Counted from the stretch's first letter, positions 26,643 to 37,767 are shown. The stretch: 64,000 bases of DNA from Sphingomonas sp. SORGH_AS_0879 (GCF_030819175.1 NZ_JAUTBJ010000002.1:258001-322000), one strand, 5' to 3'. Made by a program: numbers and translations. The notes: generated from the letters alone by a model not told the origin.

Positions 26643-27575
26643 TCAAACCCCCACGCTCCGCGTCAACGACAGGAACACGTCCTCCAGATCGGCTTCCTTG
26701 GTCGAGACATCGACGATCCCGAACCCGTCCGCCTGTACCGCCGCCAGCACCTGGCCCGCATTCACCTTGTCCTTGGCATAGGTGATTTCCAGCGTGCGCG
26801 CGCCCTTCAGCACGATCCTGCCGAAGCTGGCATGGTCGGGGACCGCCCCCACGTCGCGGTCGACGGTCACCGCGACGATCTTTTCCTGCGCCTTGCCGAC
26901 CAGTTCGCGGGTCGGCTCATTGGCGACTAGGCGACCATGGTTGATGATCGCGATCCGGTCGCACAGTTCCTCGGCCTCTTCGAGATAGTGCGTCGTCAGC
27001 ACCACCGTCACGCCCTGTTCGTTCAACTGGCGGACATAGGCCCAAAGCTGTTGCCGCAGTTCGATATCGACGCCCGCCGTCGGCTCGTCGAGCACCAGCA
27101 CGGGCGGCGAATGGACCATCGCCTTCGCCACCATCAGGCGGCGCTTCATGCCCCCCGACAAAGTGCGCGAATAGGCGTTGGCCTTGTCCTCCAGATGCAC
27201 CGCGCGCAGCAATTCCATCGAGCGGCGCTGCGCCTTGGGCACGCCGTACAGGCCGCCCTGGATTTCCAACGTCTCCAGTGGCGTGAAGAAGGGGTCGAAC
27301 AGGATCTCCTGATTGACGATGCCGATCGACGCCTTGGCATTGCGCGGATGCCGGTCGATGTCGAAGCCCCAGATCGACGCCGAGCCTTCGGTCTTCATCA
27401 CCAGCCCGGCCAGGATGTTGATCAGCGTCGACTTGCCCGCGCCGTTCGGGCCGAGCAGCCCGAAAATCTGCCCCCTCGGCACATCGAAGCTGACCCCGTC
27501 GAGCGCGCGCTTGCCGCCCTGATAGGTCTTGGCGATGCCCTGGATCGAGATGGCGGCTTCGGTGGGAGTGGTCAT
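26643..27575 (-). CDS. ABC transporter ATP-binding protein (ABC-2/drug-export type)
   Basis: This 310-residue nucleotide-binding subunit has Walker [10 protein letters not shown] (42-50), signature LSGGMKRR (139-146), Walker B VLVLDEP (159-165) and the H-loop [13 protein letters not shown]. The C-terminal ~70-residue extension is the kind found in ABC-2 exporters such as NodI/CcmA-like. The start [10 protein letters not shown] at 27575 is chosen because the long upstream frame overlaps the zinc-finger gene. No permease gene is adjacent on either side, so its partner is encoded elsewhere. The substrate is not predictable. Confidence 0.88.
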   Translation of the reverse strand: MTTPTEAAISIQGIAKTYQGGKRALDGVSFDVPRGQIFGLLGPNGAGKSTLINILAGLVMKTEGSASIWGFDIDRHPRNAKASIGIVNQEILFDPFFTPLETLEIQGGLYGVPKAQRRSMELLRAVHLEDKANAYSRTLSGGMKRRLMVAKAMVHSPPVLVLDEPTAGVDIELRQQLWAYVRQLNEQGVTVVLTTHYLEEAEELCDRIAIINHGRLVANEPTRELVGKAQEKIVAVTVDRDVGAVPDHASFGRIVLKGARTLEITYAKDKVNAGQVLAAVQADGFGIVDVSTKEADLEDVFLSLTRSVGV

Positions 27576-27663
27576 GGGCCATGCGATAGGCCCGCGCGGG
27601 CAACAGGCCAAGCCGGTTTTCCGCAATTGCACGGGGCCCCGCGCCTTGCTATCGCGCGGGACT

Positions 27664-27897
27664 ATGTTGCCGCCGCCCGAAACCACCCGCGTCACCCAGA
27701 CCCGCGTCGCCTGCGACGGCGCCACCGACATCCCCGGCGGAGCCGCGCTCGGCCATCCGCGCGTGTGGCTCCAGATCGACGAAACCGGCTATGTCGATTG
27801 CGGCTATTGCGATCGCCGCTTCGTGCTGATCGGTGGCCCGGCGGATGGGGTGGACCAGGCGACTCTCCCGGATCACGGCGACGGCGCCGGGCGCTAA
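27664..27897 (+). CDS. Zinc-finger domain protein (NDUFS6/zf-CHCC type)
   Basis: This 77-residue protein carries the zf-CHCC pattern with C17, H31, C46 and C49 ([25 protein letters not shown]). The family includes the mitochondrial complex I subunit NDUFS6 and its alphaproteobacterial homologues, which bind zinc. A role with NADH dehydrogenase in this organism is inferred. The ATG at 27664 gives the conserved core with little extension. It is divergent from the ABC ATPase gene. Confidence 0.85.
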   Translation: MLPPPETTRVTQTRVACDGATDIPGGAALGHPRVWLQIDETGYVDCGYCDRRFVLIGGPADGVDQATLPDHGDGAGR

Positions 27898-27938
27898 GCC
27901 CCCCACGCGAATAGAGACTCACGCCCCTCCCGTAGACG

Positions 27939-28002
27939 AGTTTCAGGTCGGTCATGCCCCCGGCATGACCTAAACGATGCGGGGCATCGTTTACCCGAAA
28001 CT
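27939..28002. repeat. Three-way-junction inverted repeat, copy B
   Basis: This is an inverse copy of 2659-2722, near-identical for about 85 bp including flanks. Hairpins are GGTCATGCC/GGCATGACC with a CCC loop (27950-27970) and AAACGATGC/GCATCGTTT with a GGG loop (27972-27992). The outer arms AGTTTCAGGT and ACCCGAAACT carry one mismatch. The gap 27898-28151 holds only this and a CCCTCCCGCTTGCGGGAGGG palindrome. Confidence 0.85.
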
Positions 28003-28151
28003 GGGATGGGGGAGGGTTTTGCCGCAAGCGTTGGTCTCTGTGAGACTCCTTGCCCTCCCCCCGGCCCCTCCCGCTTGCGGGAGGGGAGAAGAAGGTGGGA
28101 TTTCCGTGAGCGGAGATTTCAAACCTCGGGCCGGCATCCTATATCCCCCAG

Positions 28152-29582
28152 ATGACCGCCACCGATCCCCGCTCGTTCCTGTACCGCGACACGCTCGACC
28201 CCGATGCGGCGCTTCGGCTGACCGCCAACGCCCTGTCGCGTGCGGACGATGGCGAACTCTATCTGCAATATAAGCGCTCCGAAGCGTTCGGCTTCGACGA
28301 TGGGCGGCTGAAGACGGCCAGCTACGACACCCATTCGGGCTTTGGCCTGCGCGCGGTGTCGGGCGAGATGACCGCCTTTGCCCATGCCAACGAACTGTCC
28401 GAGGCAGCGATCCAGCGCGCCGCGCAGACCATGGCGCTGATCGATCCGGCCAAGGGGGCCGCCGCACCTCCGCCGCAGGGGACCAACCGGCACCTTTATA
28501 CCGCGACCGACCCGCTCGACCTGATCCCCTTCGCCGAGAAGGTGTCGCTCTGCCAGACGATCGATGCCGCCGCCCGTGCGCGCGATCCGCGCGTGGTGCA
28601 GGTGTCGGTCGGCCTGTCCGGAAGCTGGAGCGTGGTCGAGATCGTCCGTGCCGACGGCTTCGTCGCAACGGACGTGCGGCCGTTGGTGCGGCTCAACATA
28701 TCGGTCGTGGTCGAGCAGAATGGGCGGCGCGAGACGGGCAGCTTCGGCATCGGCGGGCGCTATCTCTACGACCGGCTGGTCGCGCGCGAGACCTGGGAGC
28801 GCGGCATCGACGTCGCGCTCAACCAGGCGCTGGTCAATCTCGACTCGGTGGCGGCACCGGCGGGCGAGATGACCGTGTTGCTCGGGCCGGGCTGGCCGGG
28901 CGTGCTGCTGCACGAGGCGATCGGCCACGGGCTGGAAGGCGACTTCAACCGCAAGGGCACCTCGGCCTTCTCGGGGCGGATCGGCGAGCGGGTCGCGGTC
29001 CCCGGCGTCACCGTGGTCGATGACGGCAGCCTGGCCGACCGGCGCGGTTCGCTGTCGATCGATGACGAGGGCACGCCAACGCGTGAAGTCGTGCTGATCG
29101 AGGATGGCATCCTGAAGGGCTATATGCAGGACCGGCTCAACGCACGGCTGATGGGCGTCGCGCCGACCGGCAATGGGCGGCGCGAGAGCTTCGCCCATGC
29201 CCCGATGCCGCGCATGACCAACACCTTCATGAAGGGCGGGCAGGACGATCCCGCCGAACTGCTGTCGCGGGTCAAGAACGGCATCTTCGCCAAGTCCTTC
29301 GGCGGCGGGCAGGTCGATATCGTGTCGGGCAAGTTCGTCTTTTCCTGCACCGAGGCATACCGGATCGAGAACGGCCGCTTGGGCGCACCGATCAAGGGCG
29401 CGACGCTGATCGGTGACGGGCCGAGCGTGCTGACCAAGGTGACGGGTATCGGCAACGACTTCGCGCTGGACGAAGGCGTGGGGGTGTGCGGCAAGGGCGG
29501 GCAGAGCGTCCCCGCCGGGGTCGGCCAGCCGACCTTGCTGGTCGAAGGGCTGACCGTCGGCGGCACCGCGCTGGCGGCGTAA
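28152..29582 (+). CDS. tldD: Metalloprotease TldD
   Basis: This 476-residue TldD/PmbA-family zinc protease has the zinc motif HEAIGH (254-259) and the C-terminal GKFVFSCTEAYRIENGRLGAPIKGATLIG region (in parts) that frames the active site. With TldE/PmbA it degrades unfolded peptides and matures peptide antitoxins and some RiPPs. The partner gene is not in this window. ATG 28152 is preceded by a short AT-poor leader, and the length matches the E. coli protein. It is convergent with the FNT channel gene, across a repeat-containing gap. Confidence 0.95.
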   Translation: MTATDPRSFLYRDTLDPDAALRLTANALSRADDGELYLQYKRSEAFGFDDGRLKTASYDTHSGFGLRAVSGEMTAFAHANELSEAAIQRAAQTMALIDPAKGAAAPPPQGTNRHLYTATDPLDLIPFAEKVSLCQTIDAAARARDPRVVQVSVGLSGSWSVVEIVRADGFVATDVRPLVRLNISVVVEQNGRRETGSFGIGGRYLYDRLVARETWERGIDVALNQALVNLDSVAAPAGEMTVLLGPGWPGVLLHEAIGHGLEGDFNRKGTSAFSGRIGERVAVPGVTVVDDGSLADRRGSLSIDDEGTPTREVVLIEDGILKGYMQDRLNARLMGVAPTGNGRRESFAHAPMPRMTNTFMKGGQDDPAELLSRVKNGIFAKSFGGGQVDIVSGKFVFSCTEAYRIENGRLGAPIKGATLIGDGPSVLTKVTGIGNDFALDEGVGVCGKGGQSVPAGVGQPTLLVEGLTVGGTALAA

Positions 29583-29643
29583 TACGCCATTTGTTCCTTG
29601 CAGGGGATTGGCGCAAAAGTTCAACTTCCCATCCTCCCTCGCG

Positions 29644-29734
29644 CCACCCCGGCGAAGGCCGGGGTCCAGTTGCGTCGTGATGGGAGGGACTGACTAACGG
29701 CTCGCCAACTGGATCCCGGTCTTCGCCGGGATGG
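29644..29734. repeat. CCCCGGCGAAGGCCGGGG inverted-repeat pair
   Basis: A unit of 29 nt with a CCCCGGCGAAGGCCGGGG hairpin and CCAGTTG tail (29644-29672) faces an inverse relative (29706-29734, CCCGGTCTTCGCCGGGATGG). It separates the convergent tldD and FNT genes and could stop transcription both ways. Confidence 0.7.
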
Positions 29735-29751
29735 TCCTGGCGGGTTTTGCA

Positions 29752-30531
29752 TCAGGCTCGCTTGTTCAACGCCCCATGCCCCGCCCCCAGCAACAGCGCG
29801 ATCGCGCCACCGCCGATCAGGTTGCCCAGCGTCGACAGCGCCAGATTATGCGCGATGCCCGCGATCGGTACGCCGACCGGATCGAGCGCATGGCCCAGCG
29901 GCAGCAACGTCATGTTCGCGATCGAATGTTCGAACCCGGCGGCGACGAACAGGGTAACGGGCGCGATCACCGCGATGATCTTGCCCGCGACCGTCTCCGC
30001 CCCGCTCGCCATCCAGACCGCCAGGCACACCAGCATATTCGCTAGGATGCCCGAGGCGATCAGCATGCCGCTCGACTTGGCGACCTTCGCCATGGCGGTT
30101 TCGCGTGCGACGGCGGCAAGTGCGCCGTCCACCGCCTCCGGCCCGCCCGCCGCGACGAACAGCGCGACGACGATCAGGCTGCCGACCAGATTGGCGCACC
30201 ACACCAGCCCCAGCGCCTTGGCCAGACCCATGCCCGTCACGCGGTGCTGTGCAAGGGGAAGCGACAGCATCGCATGGCCGGTGAACAGATGCGCGCCCGT
30301 CACCATCACCAGCATCAGCCCGGCGGAAAAGGCGAGGCCCGCCAGAAGATGCGTCGCCCCCGCATCCGAGGGCATGCCGGCGCTCGCGATCAGATAGGCG
30401 ATCCCGCCGAACCCGATCTGCAATCCCGCCGCGATGCCCAGCCACAGGATCGGCGCGACGCCCGCCTCTTCCCGTTCGGCCAGCGCGTCGGCCACCGTTC
30501 CTGCCAGCGGCTCGCCGGATGTGTCGGCCAT
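29752..30531 (-). CDS. Formate/nitrite transporter (FNT) family channel
   Basis: This 259-residue protein has six predicted transmembrane helices and the family motif GFEHSIANMTLLP near residues 190-203, followed by HNLALSTLGNLIGGG. Members FocA, NirC and HSC pass formate, nitrite or hydrosulfide through the inner membrane. It is divergent from glnK-amtB, 223 bp between starts, so nitrite or another nitrogen species is a reasonable guess, though formate cannot be excluded. The start at 30531 is supported by the acidic soluble N-terminus common in the family. Confidence 0.88.
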   Translation of the reverse strand: MADTSGEPLAGTVADALAEREEAGVAPILWLGIAAGLQIGFGGIAYLIASAGMPSDAGATHLLAGLAFSAGLMLVMVTGAHLFTGHAMLSLPLAQHRVTGMGLAKALGLVWCANLVGSLIVVALFVAAGGPEAVDGALAAVARETAMAKVAKSSGMLIASGILANMLVCLAVWMASGAETVAGKIIAVIAPVTLFVAAGFEHSIANMTLLPLGHALDPVGVPIAGIAHNLALSTLGNLIGGGAIALLLGAGHGALNKRA

Positions 30532-30607
30532 GATGGGCTCCCTTCATCTACCTGAAAGGCAAACCGGCGGGACGCGGCTTTGCTCCGAAACCGTGCCTGA
30601 AATTTAG

Positions 30608-31093
<486 letters not shown>

Positions 31094-31109
31094 GCAAGGG
31101 GGGATTTCG

Positions 31110-32474
31110 ATGAAGCACGTCACCAAATTGGCGACCGGCGCGGCGGGCCTCGGCCTGACGCTGTTCGCCGCCCTGCCCGCCTGGGCGCAGGACGCCGCGT
31201 TGCAGGCACCCGCCGCCGCCGCACCCGCCGCGACGGTGAACAAGGGCGACACCGCCTGGATGCTCACCTCGACCGTGCTGGTCATGATGATGATCCTGCC
31301 GGGCCTGGCGTTGTTCTATGGCGGCCTGACCCGCGCGAAGAACATGCTGTCCACCATGACGCAGATCGGCGCGGCGGCCTGTCTCGCGATGCTGATCTGG
31401 GTGATGTACGGCTATAGCCTGGCCTTCGGGCCGGACGTGTCGGGGGGCGCGTCCAACTTCATCTCCGGGCTGGGCAAGGCGTTCCTGAAGGGCGTCACGC
31501 CCGCCAGCCAGGCGGCGACCTTCACCGCGGGCGTCGAAATTCCCGAATATGTCTTCATCTGCTTCCAGATGACCTTCGCCGCGATCACCGCCGCGCTGGT
31601 GCTGGGCTCGGTCGTCGAGCGGATGAAGTTCTCGGCGGTCATGGCCTTCGTCGCCGTGTGGCTGACCATCGTCTATTTCCCGATCGCGCACATGGTGTGG
31701 GCGTCCTCGGGCCTGTTCTTCAAGGCGGGCGCGCTCGACTTCGCGGGCGGCACGGTGGTGCACATCAACGCCGGCGTCTCGGCGCTGGTCGCCTCGCTGA
31801 TCCTCGGCAAGCGCATGGGCTATCCGACCACGCCGATGCCTCCGCACTCGCTGACGCTGACCGGTGTCGGCACCGGCCTGTTGTGGGTCGGCTGGTTCGG
31901 GTTCAACGCGGGCTCGGCGCTGGAGGCCAATGGCTCGGCGGGTCTGGCGATGATCAACACCTTCGTCGCGACGGCCTCGGGCGGCCTGTTCTGGATGCTC
32001 GCCGAGCGTCTGGCGGGGCATAAGGGTTCGGCGCTGGGCTTCTGCTCGGGCATCGTCGCCGGTCTGGTCGCGGTCACCCCGGCGGCGGGCAATTCGGGTC
32101 CGTTCGGCGCGATCGTGCTGGGCGCCATCGCCAGCGTGGTCTGCTTCTATGCCGTGTCGGTCCTCAAGCCCAAGCTCGGCTATGACGATGCGCTCGACGC
32201 CTTTGGTGTCCATGGCATCGGTGGCATGATCGGCGCGATCGGCACGGCGGTGGTCTATGCCCCGTCGCTGGGCGGCCCGGGTGCGGCGGATTACGCCATG
32301 GGTTCCAAGCTGCTGGTCCAGCTCGGGGCGGTCGCCACGACGATCGTCTGGGCCTCCATCGGCACCGTCGTCGCCATGTATGTCGCCAAGGCGATCACCG
32401 GCCTGCGTGTCGCCCCCGAAGTCGAGCAGGAAGGCCTCGACCTCGGCGAGCATGGCGAGCGCGCCTACAACTGA
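31110..32474 (+). CDS. amtB: Ammonium transporter
   Basis: This 454-residue inner-membrane protein has an N-terminal signal peptide (about 1-27, ending PAWAQ), as in AmtB precursors, then 11 predicted transmembrane helices. Family motifs include the region GLALFYGGLTRAKNML, DFAGGTVVHINAGVSALV with the first pore histidine, and FGVHGIGGMIGAIGTA with the second. It conducts ammonium and is shut by GlnK binding. The ATG at 31110 is preceded by AAGGGGGG. A strong terminator follows, ending the two-gene operon. Confidence 0.95.
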   Translation: MKHVTKLATGAAGLGLTLFAALPAWAQDAALQAPAAAAPAATVNKGDTAWMLTSTVLVMMMILPGLALFYGGLTRAKNMLSTMTQIGAAACLAMLIWVMYGYSLAFGPDVSGGASNFISGLGKAFLKGVTPASQAATFTAGVEIPEYVFICFQMTFAAITAALVLGSVVERMKFSAVMAFVAVWLTIVYFPIAHMVWASSGLFFKAGALDFAGGTVVHINAGVSALVASLILGKRMGYPTTPMPPHSLTLTGVGTGLLWVGWFGFNAGSALEANGSAGLAMINTFVATASGGLFWMLAERLAGHKGSALGFCSGIVAGLVAVTPAAGNSGPFGAIVLGAIASVVCFYAVSVLKPKLGYDDALDAFGVHGIGGMIGAIGTAVVYAPSLGGPGAADYAMGSKLLVQLGAVATTIVWASIGTVVAMYVAKAITGLRVAPEVEQEGLDLGEHGERAYN

Positions 32475-32533
32475 TCGGGAGCGGGGGCGACAGACCCCCG
32501 CACCCCACGACGTTCCTCCTGCGGACGACCTAA

Positions 32534-32566
32534 GCCCGGTGCGGCAACGCACCGGGCCTTTTTTTG
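32534..32566 (+). terminator. Intrinsic terminator of glnK-amtB
   Basis: GCCCGGTGCG (32534-32543) and CGCACCGGGC (32548-32557) form a perfect 10-bp stem closed by a GCAA tetraloop, followed by CTTTTTTT. Confidence 0.92.
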
Positions 32567-32617
32567 TGGGGTAGCAGGCGCTCCGTCTGCGGCCCGCTGC
32601 CCTTCATGACCAACCCC

Positions 32618-32704
32618 CGTTCGCACTGAGCGAAGTCGAAGTGCACGGGATGACGCTCGCGGACAGGGCTTAGCGTGGCCTTCGACTTCGCTCAGGCTGA
32701 ACGG
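32618..32704. repeat. Inverted pair of CTTCGACTTCGCTCAG units
   Basis: CTGAGCGAAGTCGAAG (32626-32641) and CTTCGACTTCGCTCAG (32680-32695) are perfect 16-bp inverse copies, with further similarity outward (CCGTTC/GAACGG). They are 38 bp apart and lie between amtB and the convergent EF-hand gene. Confidence 0.8.
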
Positions 32705-32729
32705 ACGTTGGGGAATGGGAAATGGGCGC

Positions 32730-33113
32730 TTACCGTCCCTTGGGCCCGGCCACCGGACCGGCGGGGCGCGCGCCACCTTGCGCCGCCTTGGCCGCTTCAT
32801 ATTCGTCGAAGGTGCGCGACAGCAGCGCCTGCGCCTCCGCCTCGGTCACCTTGCCGTCCTTGTTGGCGTCGGCCTTGTCGAACCACAGGTCGGTCAGCCG
32901 CTGGGCATGGACCGCGTCGATCTGCTTCTTGCCATTGCCCATCTTCATGATCGCGGCCTTGACCTCGGCCTTGGTCAGCACGCCGTCGTGATTGGTGTCG
33001 CGCGCCTTGAACTCGCGGGAGAATTTGGCGGCGGCGGAGGCGCGGGTGTCCTGCGCCAGGGCGGGGACGGCGAGCGACGCGGCGATCAGACCGGCGAAGA
33101 GGAAACGGGTCAT
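32730..33113 (-). CDS. Secreted EF-hand protein
   Basis: This 127-residue protein has a signal peptide (1-20, ending PALA) and two EF-hand loops: DTNHDGVLTKAE (39-50) and DANKDGKVTEAE (82-93), both with canonical calcium ligands at positions 1, 3, 5, 9 and 12. The C-terminus is Pro/Gly/Lys-rich. Such small calcium-binding periplasmic proteins are common in sphingomonads, and their roles are mostly unknown. The ATG at 33113 has GGAG at 8 bases. It is divergent from argG. Confidence 0.85.
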   Translation of the reverse strand: MTRFLFAGLIAASLAVPALAQDTRASAAAKFSREFKARDTNHDGVLTKAEVKAAIMKMGNGKKQIDAVHAQRLTDLWFDKADANKDGKVTEAEAQALLSRTFDEYEAAKAAQGGARPAGPVAGPKGR

Positions 33114-33260
33114 GCTCGGGACTCCAGTACGGGGCATCATGGCCGCTCCTGACGGCCTTTGGCTGTCGCCGCAATGAACGAACCCAAGCGAAGGTTGCGT
33201 GGGGCCGCGACAGCGCATAGGGCGCGAGGCAAATCCATCCCCTCTCCGAAGGACTTTGCC

Positions 33261-34481
<1,221 letters not shown>

Positions 34482-34516
34482 TCCGCATAGCCCGTCCTGA
34501 CAGGGGAAAGGTCGAT

Positions 34517-36088
34517 ATGATCGCCGCCAACCGGCAGGACGGGAAGACGAACAAAGAGGCGGGGCTGTGGTGGCAGTCCCGCCTCTTTTTGTTGGCATGC
34601 GTGATCCTGTCGGCGGTGCCCCTGCTCTGGCCCGGCGTTGCACCGCTGGACGATATCGGCGACCATATCGGCAGTTACCGCATTCTGGCCGAAGCGGGGC
34701 GCGGGCCGCTGGGGCGCTATTATGACGTGCACTGGGCGGCGGTCGGCAATCTGGGTGTCGAGGCGATCGTGCTGGCGCTGCACCGTGTCTTCGGCCTCGA
34801 CATCGAACCGGCGACCAAGCTGATCCTGCTGGTCATCCCGCCGCTGACGGTCGCGGGGATGATCGCCTTGGCGCGGGCGGCGCATGGGCGGATACCCGCC
34901 ACCGCGATGCTGGCCTTTCCGCTGGCCTATGGCCCGTCCTTCCAGATGGGGTTCGTCAATTTCTGCCTGGCGCAGGCGCTGGTGCTGCTGGCGCTGGCGT
35001 TATGGCTGTATCTGGCCCGGACGCGGGGGATCGGCTGGCGGATCGTCCTGTTCGCGTTGATCGCACCGGTGATCTGGCTGTGCCACGCGCTCGGCTGGGC
35101 GTTGCTGCTGACCTATGCCTTTGCGATGGAGGCGGCGCGGCTGGCCGAAACGGGGCGAACCTGGCGGCAGGCCGTTCCCCGTGCCGGGCTTATGGTCGCG
35201 CCGATGGCTCTGCCCGCGCTCTGGATGCTGCGGGCGGGCGGGGACCGGGTGGCCGGTGATAGCGGCGGCTGGTATGTGATCTACAAGATCCGTTGGGTCC
35301 TGACCCTGTTCAAGGAGCAGTGGTTCGTCTGGGACGCCGCCGCGCTGATCGTCGTGATGCTGTTCGGCTATGCGGTGATCCGGTCGCGCCGCCTGTCGAT
35401 GCTGCCGCTATTGGCCGTTCCGGCGGCCATCGGTTTCGCGATATTCCTGGCGCTCCCCTATGTGTTCCGGGGCGGTGCCTATCTCGACATGCGGATGCTG
35501 GCCCCGGCGGTCGTGCTGGCGATCCTGTCGGTCCGCATCGCCCCGGCCGGGAACCATGGCCGGATCGCGGCGCTGGCGACCGGCTTTTTCGTCGCCCGGT
35601 TGATCGGCACGACCATCGCCTTCGTCCAGATCGCGAATGCGCAGGAGCGGGACTGGCAGGCCCTGGACGCCTTGCCGCCGGGTGGCCGGGTGCTGGTGCT
35701 GGTCGATGCGCAGGGTGAAGCCGGTTGGGGTAGCCCCCGGCGGTGGCATATCGCCGGTCTCGCGATCGCGCGGCGGCGCATGTTCACCAACACCCAATGG
35801 TCCGTGCCCGGCCAGCATCTGATCCGTCCCCGCGTCGCCGATGCCGCCCCCTATGACCGGGACCCCTCCAGCCTGGCCTTCCCGCCCGGCAGCCAGGGGG
35901 GATGGGTCGATATCGACACGGCGATTCGGGATTTCGATCGCTGTTCGTTCGATGCGGTGTGGACGATCGGCTTTCCGGCGGGGCGGGCGCGGTCGCCCGA
36001 CCTGATCCGGACATGGTCGGACCGCGACTCCGCCGTCTATCGCGTTCGGCACCACCGATGCTTGTCGGACGCCCCTTCGGTCCGCTAG
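34517..36088 (+). CDS. Multi-pass membrane protein, possible GT-C-type glycosyltransferase (first of a tandem pair)
   Basis: This 523-residue protein has about 10-12 predicted transmembrane helices. After the first helix comes a short loop with acidic residues (PLDDIGDHIGSYR, about 43-56), the place where GT-C glycosyltransferases hold their catalytic aspartate. The segments GRIPATAMLAFPLAYGPSFQ and FVNFCLAQAL closely match the next gene, so the two are paralogues from a tandem duplication. The C-terminal periplasmic part contains WHIAGLAIARRRMFTNTQWS. The family was not recognised by name, and the GT-C role is inference from architecture. It lies 35 bp after argG and may be co-transcribed. 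Confidence 0.7.
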   Translation: MIAANRQDGKTNKEAGLWWQSRLFLLACVILSAVPLLWPGVAPLDDIGDHIGSYRILAEAGRGPLGRYYDVHWAAVGNLGVEAIVLALHRVFGLDIEPATKLILLVIPPLTVAGMIALARAAHGRIPATAMLAFPLAYGPSFQMGFVNFCLAQALVLLALALWLYLARTRGIGWRIVLFALIAPVIWLCHALGWALLLTYAFAMEAARLAETGRTWRQAVPRAGLMVAPMALPALWMLRAGGDRVAGDSGGWYVIYKIRWVLTLFKEQWFVWDAAALIVVMLFGYAVIRSRRLSMLPLLAVPAAIGFAIFLALPYVFRGGAYLDMRMLAPAVVLAILSVRIAPAGNHGRIAALATGFFVARLIGTTIAFVQIANAQERDWQALDALPPGGRVLVLVDAQGEAGWGSPRRWHIAGLAIARRRMFTNTQWSVPGQHLIRPRVADAAPYDRDPSSLAFPPGSQGGWVDIDTAIRDFDRCSFDAVWTIGFPAGRARSPDLIRTWSDRDSAVYRVRHHRCLSDAPSVR

Positions 36089-36099
36089 GCACTGGCGCC

Positions 36100-37767
36100 A
36101 TGAATGGGGGAAAGCTCAACTGGTGGCAGACGCGGTGGTTCGTGGCGGCGATGGCGCTGCTCGCCGCGCTGCCGCTGATCTGGCCGACGGTGCCGCCGCT
36201 GGTCGACCTGCCGGGCCATATGGGGCGTTACCGGGTCCAGCTGGAATATGGCAACCAGCCCTGGCTGGCCGACTGGTATCATTTCGAATGGCAGATGATC
36301 GGCAATCTGGGCATCGACCTGCTGATCGAGCCGCTGGCGCCGATCTTCGGGCTGGAGCTGGCGGTCAAGCTGATCGTCATGGCAATCCCCGTGCTGACCG
36401 TCACCGGCCTGCTCTGGATCGCACGCGAGGTGCAGGGGCGGATTCCCGCCACCGCGCTGTTCGCGCTGCCGCTGGCCTATAGCTATCCCTTCCAGTTCGG
36501 CTTCGTGAATTTCGCGCTGGCGATGGCGCTGGCGCTGAACCTGTTCGCACTCTGGCTGCGCATGGGGCGGCTGGGCACGGTGCGGTTGCGCGCGATCCTG
36601 TTCGTGCCCTTGTCCTGCATATTGTGGGTCGCGCACACCTTCGGCTGGGGCGTGCTGGGCGTACTCGCCTTCTCGGCCGAACTGATCCGCCAGCACGATA
36701 TCCGCCGGGCCAAGGGCGCGCATGGGGTGAAGGGCTGGGTCGTGTCGGCCTTCCATGCCGGGATCGGCTGTATCCCGCTGGCGCTGCCGATGGTGCTGAT
36801 GGTGGTGTGGCGCTCGGGCGCGGACGTCACCGGCCAGACCACCGACTGGTTCAACTGGCGGTGGAAGATCAACTGGGTCACGATGGTCCTGCGCGACCGC
36901 TGGATGCTGTTCGACCTCGCCTCGGTCACGGTGCTGTTCCTCGTCCTGCTCAAGGGCGTGCGCGACGAGCGGGTCGAATATTCGCGCAATCTGGTCCTGT
37001 CGGCGGCGTTTCTCTTCATCGTCTATCTGCTGTTGCCGCGCATCGTGTTCGGCTCGGCCTATGCCGATATGCGCCTGGCCCCCTATGTCCTGGCGATCGC
37101 GCTGATCGCGCTCCGGCCCCGGCGCGGGCTGTCGCTGCGCGGTGCCTCGACCTTGGCGGTCGTAGGCCTGCTGTTCTTCGTGGTGCGGATCGGCGCGACC
37201 ACGGTCAGCTATGTGATGTACAGCAACGATTACGACCGGGTACTGGCCGCGCTGGACCATGTTCCGCCGCGCGCGCGGCTGCTGACCTTCGTGGGCCGCC
37301 AATATTGCGCCGATGTCTGGCCGTCGAGCCGGCTGGAGCATGTCGCGGGCCTCGCGCTGGAGCGCAAGCTGGCCTATGCCAACGATCAATGGTCGATGGC
37401 GGGCGGGCAGTTGTTGACCGTGCGCTATGCCCCCGCCAAGCGCTTCGCGCACGACCCGTCCGAGATCGTGACCCAGCGGCGCTGCCGGGGCCAGTGGTGG
37501 CGGCCGGTCGAGACCGCGCTGAAGCTGCTGCCGCGCGATGCGTTCGACTATGTCTGGCTCGTCCACCCGCCGCGTTACGACGAAAGCCTGACGCGGGGGA
37601 TGACGCCGATCTGGCGGTCGGGGCGCGACGTGCTCTACCGGATCGACGATCGCCGTCCGATCATCGATCCGGCGGCCTATGAGCTGCTGAGCCGTCCCTC
37701 GCCCGAGGACGAGCATCGCGCCCCACCCGCCCGGCGCAGCACGCCGCCCGGCAAGGACGACGATTAA
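36100..37767 (+). CDS. Multi-pass membrane protein, possible GT-C-type glycosyltransferase (second of a tandem pair)
   Basis: This 555-residue paralogue of the preceding protein has the first-loop sequence PPLVDLPGHMGRYR in place of PLDDIGDHIGSYR, and the shared core GRIPATALFALPLAYSYPFQFGFVNF (in parts). It has about 10-12 transmembrane helices and a larger C-terminal soluble part (VAGLALERKLAYANDQWS matches the paralogue) ending in a Pro/Arg-rich tail. The start at 36100 is 11 bp after the previous stop, so the pair is an operon. The DLPxH-type loop is a recurrent feature of uncharacterised membrane glycosyltransferase-like families. The substrate is unknown. Confidence 0.7.
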   Translation: MNGGKLNWWQTRWFVAAMALLAALPLIWPTVPPLVDLPGHMGRYRVQLEYGNQPWLADWYHFEWQMIGNLGIDLLIEPLAPIFGLELAVKLIVMAIPVLTVTGLLWIAREVQGRIPATALFALPLAYSYPFQFGFVNFALAMALALNLFALWLRMGRLGTVRLRAILFVPLSCILWVAHTFGWGVLGVLAFSAELIRQHDIRRAKGAHGVKGWVVSAFHAGIGCIPLALPMVLMVVWRSGADVTGQTTDWFNWRWKINWVTMVLRDRWMLFDLASVTVLFLVLLKGVRDERVEYSRNLVLSAAFLFIVYLLLPRIVFGSAYADMRLAPYVLAIALIALRPRRGLSLRGASTLAVVGLLFFVVRIGATTVSYVMYSNDYDRVLAALDHVPPRARLLTFVGRQYCADVWPSSRLEHVAGLALERKLAYANDQWSMAGGQLLTVRYAPAKRFAHDPSEIVTQRRCRGQWWRPVETALKLLPRDAFDYVWLVHPPRYDESLTRGMTPIWRSGRDVLYRIDDRRPIIDPAAYELLSRPSPEDEHRAPPARRSTPPGKDDD

